NCBI GenBank assembly: GCA_947579605.1
Contig: OX388307.1
Coordinates: forward strand, 8,471,237-8,535,236
Direction of reading: 5' to 3'
Source: Athripsodes cinereus
Lineage: Eukaryota > Arthropoda > Insecta > Trichoptera > Leptoceridae
DNA: 64,000 bases
Below the pieces are notes generated by a model. That model was not told the DNA's origin. It saw only the letters and a program-made list of their open reading frames with translations, and did no database searches. Made by a program: the position numbers and the translations under genes. This document shows positions 58,871 to 64,000 of the stretch, piece after piece. The stretch's first letter is position 1. Every line of letters starts with the position of its first letter.

Positions 58871-59762
58871 ATAATAAAAACTTCATCAATAAAAAAATAA
58901 ATCTTCAATGACGTAAGTGCGAACATTTCAGTCGCATATTAAATACAGTTTCACAATTTGATATAATCATTTACACATTATCTTAAATTCGAGCATAAAT
59001 GAAATTCAAATATAAAATGTCTAATGGTCGAATTCTATGATTTCTCGACTTCTGGAGGACACTATAATGTGTAAAGAAATTAATAAGAAACCTATTCTAT
59101 ATACTATTAGGTAAAAAGCCTAAGGCTACCCTAAACCCTTTTTGCAAGTATTGATTCATTTAAATTGGATTTAGTTGTTTTGTATAACCAACATGACTTT
59201 CATCCAAAATGGAAAAGAATGTTGGGAGAGAATGCCACGTGAAAAAAATATTAACAAAAACGACGAAAGCAAAAAGCCGGCTGCTGCGCGATATTCGGGT
59301 AATTGAAAAAATGGCAAAAAAAGAACAATGTATCATTGTGAGTCTCGGCAAAACGTGAACCTGTCCACTTGAGATTTATTCCCATTCGGATTCGGGACAT
59401 ATAAGGGCATGGTGAGATTTTTTCAGAGCAGAGAACGAACGTTTTTTGTCACAGTGACAAGTCACAAACCGATGAGGAAAAAAATAAAACAAAAAATGAC
59501 ACATACTTAATTCCTTTTTGTTGGTATTTTTATTTTTTCATTACGAATATGGTAGTAAGGATTTTGTGAGTGATACGTTGATATCATTTTTATTATTTTT
59601 GCCGTAACAATGGAAAATAAATCACCTGAATTTCGAAATAATGATTGTGTGTGTGTGTGTGAGCATCTTAAGATAGGTAGGTACATATTTTAAAGAAGAA
59701 AATATACTTCAAGTTGGTCTACTTTGGCCTATTTAAAGTTTTATGTGAAAATAGAGAAAGCT
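58871..59762. other. Unassigned region with GC-richer patch
   Basis: 59160-59480 is less AT-rich and has several CpGs (CTGCTGCGCGATATTCGGG, CATTCGGATTCGGGACATAT) and a near-palindromic TTTTTTGTCACAGTGACAAG. It is neither a repeat seen elsewhere nor a clear exon. A (GT)n run lies at 59647-59662. Confidence 0.35.
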
Positions 59763-60016
59763 AGACATCCTGAATGACTTAATTAATTAAGTTTATAGCA
59801 CAGATAAGATGAATCGTTCATTGCATGCAGTGAACCTACTGGATGTTGTGATATGATAAAATTAATGTCGGCGAATTTAAGTTTGCCACCCATCCTGAAT
59901 GTCTTAATTTTATATTGGCACGGAGAAGACAGCTTGCATGTTTTATATGCAGCTGGTCTGCTGGCTACCCCACTCGTGGGATATGCCATGATGGTATAGT
60001 AGTAGTAGTAGTAGAT
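59763..60016 (+). repeat. Two adjoining TAG-SINE pieces
   Basis: 59763-59857 is a worn piece ('gacatcctgaatgacttaat', 'attgcatgcagtgaacctac', GTTGTGATATGATA). 59862-60016 is a better 3' half (TTGCCACCCATCCTGAATGT, 'ttggcacggagaagacagct', CTGCTGGCTACCCCACTCGT, GCCATGATGGTATAG) with five TAG units. The minus frame 59783-60082 is a shadow. Confidence 0.7.
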
Positions 60017-60594
60017 TTTAAATTTTAAACACGAAATATATGATGTGAGCATTGTTGTAAGTATTTTCAAATAAAATATCAATCCAAAATCAACAACACT
60101 GAATATATAACCACGTATTTTCTAATTCCATATTTTTTTTAAATATAAAAAGACACAACATAGTGCATGTTGTCTAATAATTTATGTATAAAAACTATGC
60201 ATGTTAATATGATTCATATACGAATAAGCAAAGATATCAAAGATTATAAATATCTGCGTAATAAACAAACTATGTGTGTAAAACGCTTTGATCAAAATAA
60301 TAATAATATTATGATCAAGAAGAAGATATGATATCAGACTTTGATGTGGGACAAGTGAGATAAACAAACTTAAAATAGTTAAGTAATAAACTAAGATAGG
60401 ACGTAACGGACTTATATTATAATAAGATAATATTATATTGAACAACCTTCTCATACCAGAATATCTGAAAAATAGAGATCGTAACGTGACATCTCTTTAT
60501 AGTTACCTACCACATTTAAATATTACGAGATTTTATAGTGATAATAATAATTTCACTTATTATAGAGGCATTAACTATGTAACAATTTCTAGAC

Positions 60595-60727
60595 ATTTTT
60601 AAATAAAATATTTAAACTTGAATTACTTTGCTCGTCTTGAAAAGCTCGTCAATGGTGCGATAGCGTATTTTAAATTAATGTAACAAATAAACATAGTAAT
60701 TCAAGTTAAAATATTTTATTTAAAAGT
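60595..60727. repeat. Inverted repeat, arms about 30 bp
   Basis: 60597-60626 (TAAATAAAATATTTAAACTT then GAATTAC) and 60696-60726 (GTAATTCAAGTTAAAATATT and onward) are complementary with one gap, around a 69-bp loop. It is possibly a small MITE; no target duplication is clear. Confidence 0.6.
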
Positions 60728-60869
60728 TATAATAATAATTAAAATTTATAGAATAGAAATAGAAAAACATTTACCAAAGAAATTGAAGATATTGCGAGTA
60801 TGGGGGTCTTGTACTTATAAAATAAAATCTTGACATTCGAATTTCATTTTAAAGTGTAAACATCCTGCC

Positions 60870-61450
60870 AATATCACGACACTGCGAATGTGTCTTTTGT
60901 AATTTATAACGAGTAAAGAGATGGAAGGATTCGAACCACATATTTCCTGCATGAAAATTCGGCTAAAGGGTCATTCCGTGTCAATTCAACACAATTTTGA
61001 GAAATTTTCAGACTTGATGTCTCAGATTTTCATGATTTTTTTTATGCAGCAATATATCATAGACTTATGAAAAAATACCAAATTTCAGCTATGTAGCACA
61101 ATTATTTTTGAAGTAATTATTTTTTATAAATCACAATTTTTATGAAAAAATCTCATGTCTTGGCACCTTTGGATGCCTATAGACTGGCAACCAGTGATGA
61201 TATAAACCTGGGAGAAGTCTCGTTTTAAAGCTGTTGAATGAGGCTTTAATATGATGTGCCACAGGATAGGGGTCACGGTTTGAAAAAAAAATTAAATTCT
61301 AAAATTAAATTTTTCAAAAAATGACAATTTTAAAAATTCCAAAAAATTGTCAAAAATTGTTTGTAAAATCTGAGACATCAAGTCTGAATCAGTGTGATGA
61401 TTTGACACGGAATAACCCTAAAGTAACCTAATGCCTACATCTATATAATA
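60870..61450 (-). repeat. tRNA-derived SINE split by the element at 60968
   Basis: Minus strand: A box TAGGCATTAGG (61427-61437) and B box GGTTCGAATCC (60927-60937). After removing the insertion and one TAAA copy, the boxes are 34 bp apart, close to the 32 bp in the copy at 17208. Confidence 0.65.
60968..61418. mobile_element. MITE with GGG ends, 451 bp, TSD TAAA (possibly Sola-like)
   Basis: The left end GGGTCATTCCGTGTCAATTC and the right end, inverted, GGGTTATTCCGTGTCAAATC match. A second inverted block (TCAGACTTGATGTCTCAGAT, 61010-61031 against 61358-61382) lies inside. TAAA flanks both ends (60964-60967 and 61419-61422). There is no coding frame. Confidence 0.82.
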
Positions 61451-61888
61451 GCGGCAAGAGATCATTAATTATTTATTATACATAATTATATTACGATACG
61501 ATTACCTTCTTACGAAGGATAGTATCTGGAGGGTCGCGCTCCTTGTTCGGTTGACAAAAAAATCATGTTACACATTAAAAAAGAAGAGACGCTACAAAAC
61601 ACAAAAAATCCTTTTGTATTCTTTTGTATGCGGCATTGTCCAAATATTTGGGGTGACGACTAAACTCCTTTTGACTTCGAGACAAAACACGACAGTGTCA
61701 AATAACGTAACTCTAATTAAAATTCTATTGAAAACCTAGACTACCAAAACTATTTAAGTGAATAAAAATAAAGCCGAAAACAATTCCAAACGAATTACAT
61801 CTAAATAATTTATCAGCGAACTAATAACATCAGATCCTCAGATTTTAAGCCGTAACGCTTTCATAATGTCACCATTTAAACTCGGTTT
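61423..61888. other. AT-rich region, nothing recognised
   Basis: The frame 61551-61739 resembles no known protein. Confidence 0.35.
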
Positions 61889-61972
61889 AGCGTTGAGACA
61901 TGGCATTTATCCTAAATGTCTTTTTTTGTATTACGGCAAGGATGAATTGCGTGTTTATAACACTCATTTGTT
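61889..61972 (+). repeat. TAG-SINE internal fragment
   Basis: 'tagcgttgagacatggcatt', TATCCTAAATGTCTTTTTTT, 'acggcaaggatgaattgcgt' and 'gtttataacactcat' correspond to the middle of the family; heavily worn. Confidence 0.4.
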
Positions 61973-63610
61973 AAAGATTCCGTATTGGAATATTATACTA
62001 AAATAGATAAGCACATCAAAAACAAATGTGTGATTGACCACACATCCGCGCAACATTTCTGTGAAATCAAACAATAAAAAACTTGTGTCAGCCACAAGGC
62101 AAACAATCAAAACATTATTATAGCTGTAGCAAGACAAATTAAATAAAATGCATAGCATCGAACGATTGTGTTACGAAATCCAAATTGATTGAAAGTCTGG
62201 AAATAGAAAGGAAGAAGTTATATAGACAATAGAATAATATACATACTAATACTGTATGTTGTATGGTCCTAACAATAAATATTTAGACAAAGATAAAGTT
62301 ACACGATTACGAAACGATGCCTATTTTGAATTTGATGTTATTATGCGAAGTGGTACCTACCTAGATATAAAACACTCTTGGTTGAAGAAGTAGGAATATT
62401 TGTTGTATTCGGAACAAGTCAATGGTAGTTAAAACTTAAGAGTTTTCTGTTCGAGCAAAGGTAATTTATTATTTTTGATATACTTAATTAAAGTATAATA
62501 TGTACCAATTTAAACCTGAAAATTATGTTTACGTAATCAAACTCTGATTACTTTAATTTTTAGCGCTAACCTACTTCGAATCTTATCGAAGTTTTCAAAT
62601 CTTACAATAATTCTAATAGGTAATATTAGGGGTCAGTCCGTCTGTGCTTGGAGTTTCTTGTGGTATTTTTTGCATAGAAGTATTCTGATTCGACTATTAC
62701 TAGAGAAATTTATCTTGATTTCGACTAAGGTTCAAGTAATCGAGTTTGCCGATGAAAAACCAACCGATGATTCTTTATTTTTAATGGTGAGTTCAGCGTG
62801 GAAATTTCAAAATTTAAATTAATTTAACATAGAGAGTTGTAGGTATATCTCATGTTCGCCCTTTTCAAATAACATAACTAATAATGTATTCCAATTACTA
62901 ACGAGAATTAAAAATCAAAGCACGTGTAAGTTTTACGAGATATAAGTACCTAAATATAATAAAAATAAATTAAAAAAATAATTATCATACAAAGAAAAGT
63001 TTTAACTTGCGGAACACAATTATCCAACATCGGGATGTGATTCTGCGACATCCTGCAGTCCTTTGTATGTAACTAAATTAAAATAATAACTACTTATAGA
63101 AAATTGTTACACCATTAGTGAAAAAATACACTAGGAAGTGATAATAATATGATCCATTGTATGTTTTCAATATATTCTTATTTATTGATATTTGCTAAGA
63201 GTTATTTGTGTAGATGATTTTAAAACGACCATTTATGGATATTGACCGTAACTAAATATTATGTATTTTAATTTCATATTATATGAATACAAGATGAATA
63301 ATACGCATTGACATAATAGGGATTATCAAGTAATCGAATATAATCGTCACTTACTTTAATAATAATTTCATTACAAATGTGTGTTCACAATCGAACAAGT
63401 TTACTCGAACTGACTACCGTAAGTATCGAGATAAACATTCTTTTTGTAAAACAAATTCAGAGATTCCGCAGCAAAATATTTTGAAAGATTCTTTACGTTA
63501 TGTCACGTATTGCAATATATTTTATGTTTATTAGTAGGTATGTTACAAATTTTTGCTGCTGCGGTATAACGAAATTTAATTAGAAGTTGCTTGTCGAATA
63601 TCTTTATCCA
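61973..63610. other. AT-rich region, nothing recognised
   Basis: No repeat or coding region identified. Confidence 0.4.
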
Positions 63611-63706
63611 TAGGGTTCCGGCAAAGAATACGCTTTATTTGCCATCCATTATAATATGCAGTTAATTTACTGTCTACCCCATTTGTACGGTAAATCATTG
63701 CGATAC
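63611..63706 (+). repeat. TAG-SINE remnant with internal deletion
   Basis: AGGGTTCCGGCAAAGAATAC (5' end), 'tgccatccattataatatgc', AGTTAATTTACTGTCTACCC and 'atttgtacggtaaatcattg'. The middle third is deleted. Confidence 0.5.
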
Positions 63707-64000
63707 TTTTGTGGACATACGTTAGGTGTTAATAGCTCTTAAAAAATCAGTCAACTTCTGAAAATTTACTCGTACAATCGAACTATTCGAAACAGTCGAA
63801 TCGATTTTTTTGATCATTCGAAATGTCGCATCACTAGGTATGTATTATTATTATTATATTGAAATGTCCATACATAGCACCACACAAACACACAATGAGC
63901 AATTTATCGTAATTTGTACGTGAAAGTTCTTTTTTATATTATTATAAATGTATCGAGCACGCGTATCTAATGTCGGACTAATAGGCATGCCAAATTGTGA

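Overview
This is an AT-rich animal nuclear sequence. It most likely comes from a moth or butterfly (Lepidoptera): short GTAGGTA/TACCTAC runs are scattered throughout, retroposon tails of the type seen in lepidopteran repeats recur, and all the coding capacity belongs to insect-type transposons. No host protein gene, rRNA, functional tRNA, CRISPR array or operon was recognised. Without transcript data I cannot say whether the window is intergenic or a large intron.

Only two long protein-coding regions are convincing, and both are Tc1/mariner transposases. One is a complete Tc1-like element (36394-38159) with matching terminal inverted repeats (TIRs), a TA duplication and a two-exon DD34E transposase that appears intact. 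The other is a 318-residue DD41D mariner-type transposase (57907-58863) that stops early and has lost its right end.

The most abundant component is one short retroposon family, called TAG-SINE here. It is about 250 bp long, starts near CCGTGGAGCACC and ends in (TAG)n. About twenty full or partial copies lie in 64 kb. Three copies (5012-5281, 28785-29037, 32020-32336) still show 9-11 bp target-site duplications (TSDs). Its last 35 bp or so resemble the 3' end of LINE fragments at 250-545, 10310-10375, 38962-39180, 51391-51531 and 54655-54840, which suggests a SINE/LINE partnership. A second, tRNA-derived SINE family has copies at 17208, 24745, 30322, 36095(-), 40225, 52194, 54262 and 60870(-).

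Non-autonomous DNA transposons make up the rest. They include two PIF/Harbinger-like elements with TAA duplications (10620-10737, 30768-31306), two elements with GGG ends and 4-bp AT-rich duplications that may be Sola-like (42093-43527 with roughly 260-bp TIRs, and 60968-61418), a 256-bp MITE (18827-19082) and a probable hAT MITE (26026-26397). Several palindromes (10361-10542, 7233-7942, 31976-32536) are not explained by a known class.

Nested insertions give a relative age order. The Harbinger-like element sits inside a TAG-SINE, a TAG-SINE sits inside one arm of a palindrome, and the GGG-ended element sits between the A and B boxes of a tRNA-SINE. The rest is AT-rich sequence in which I recognise nothing.
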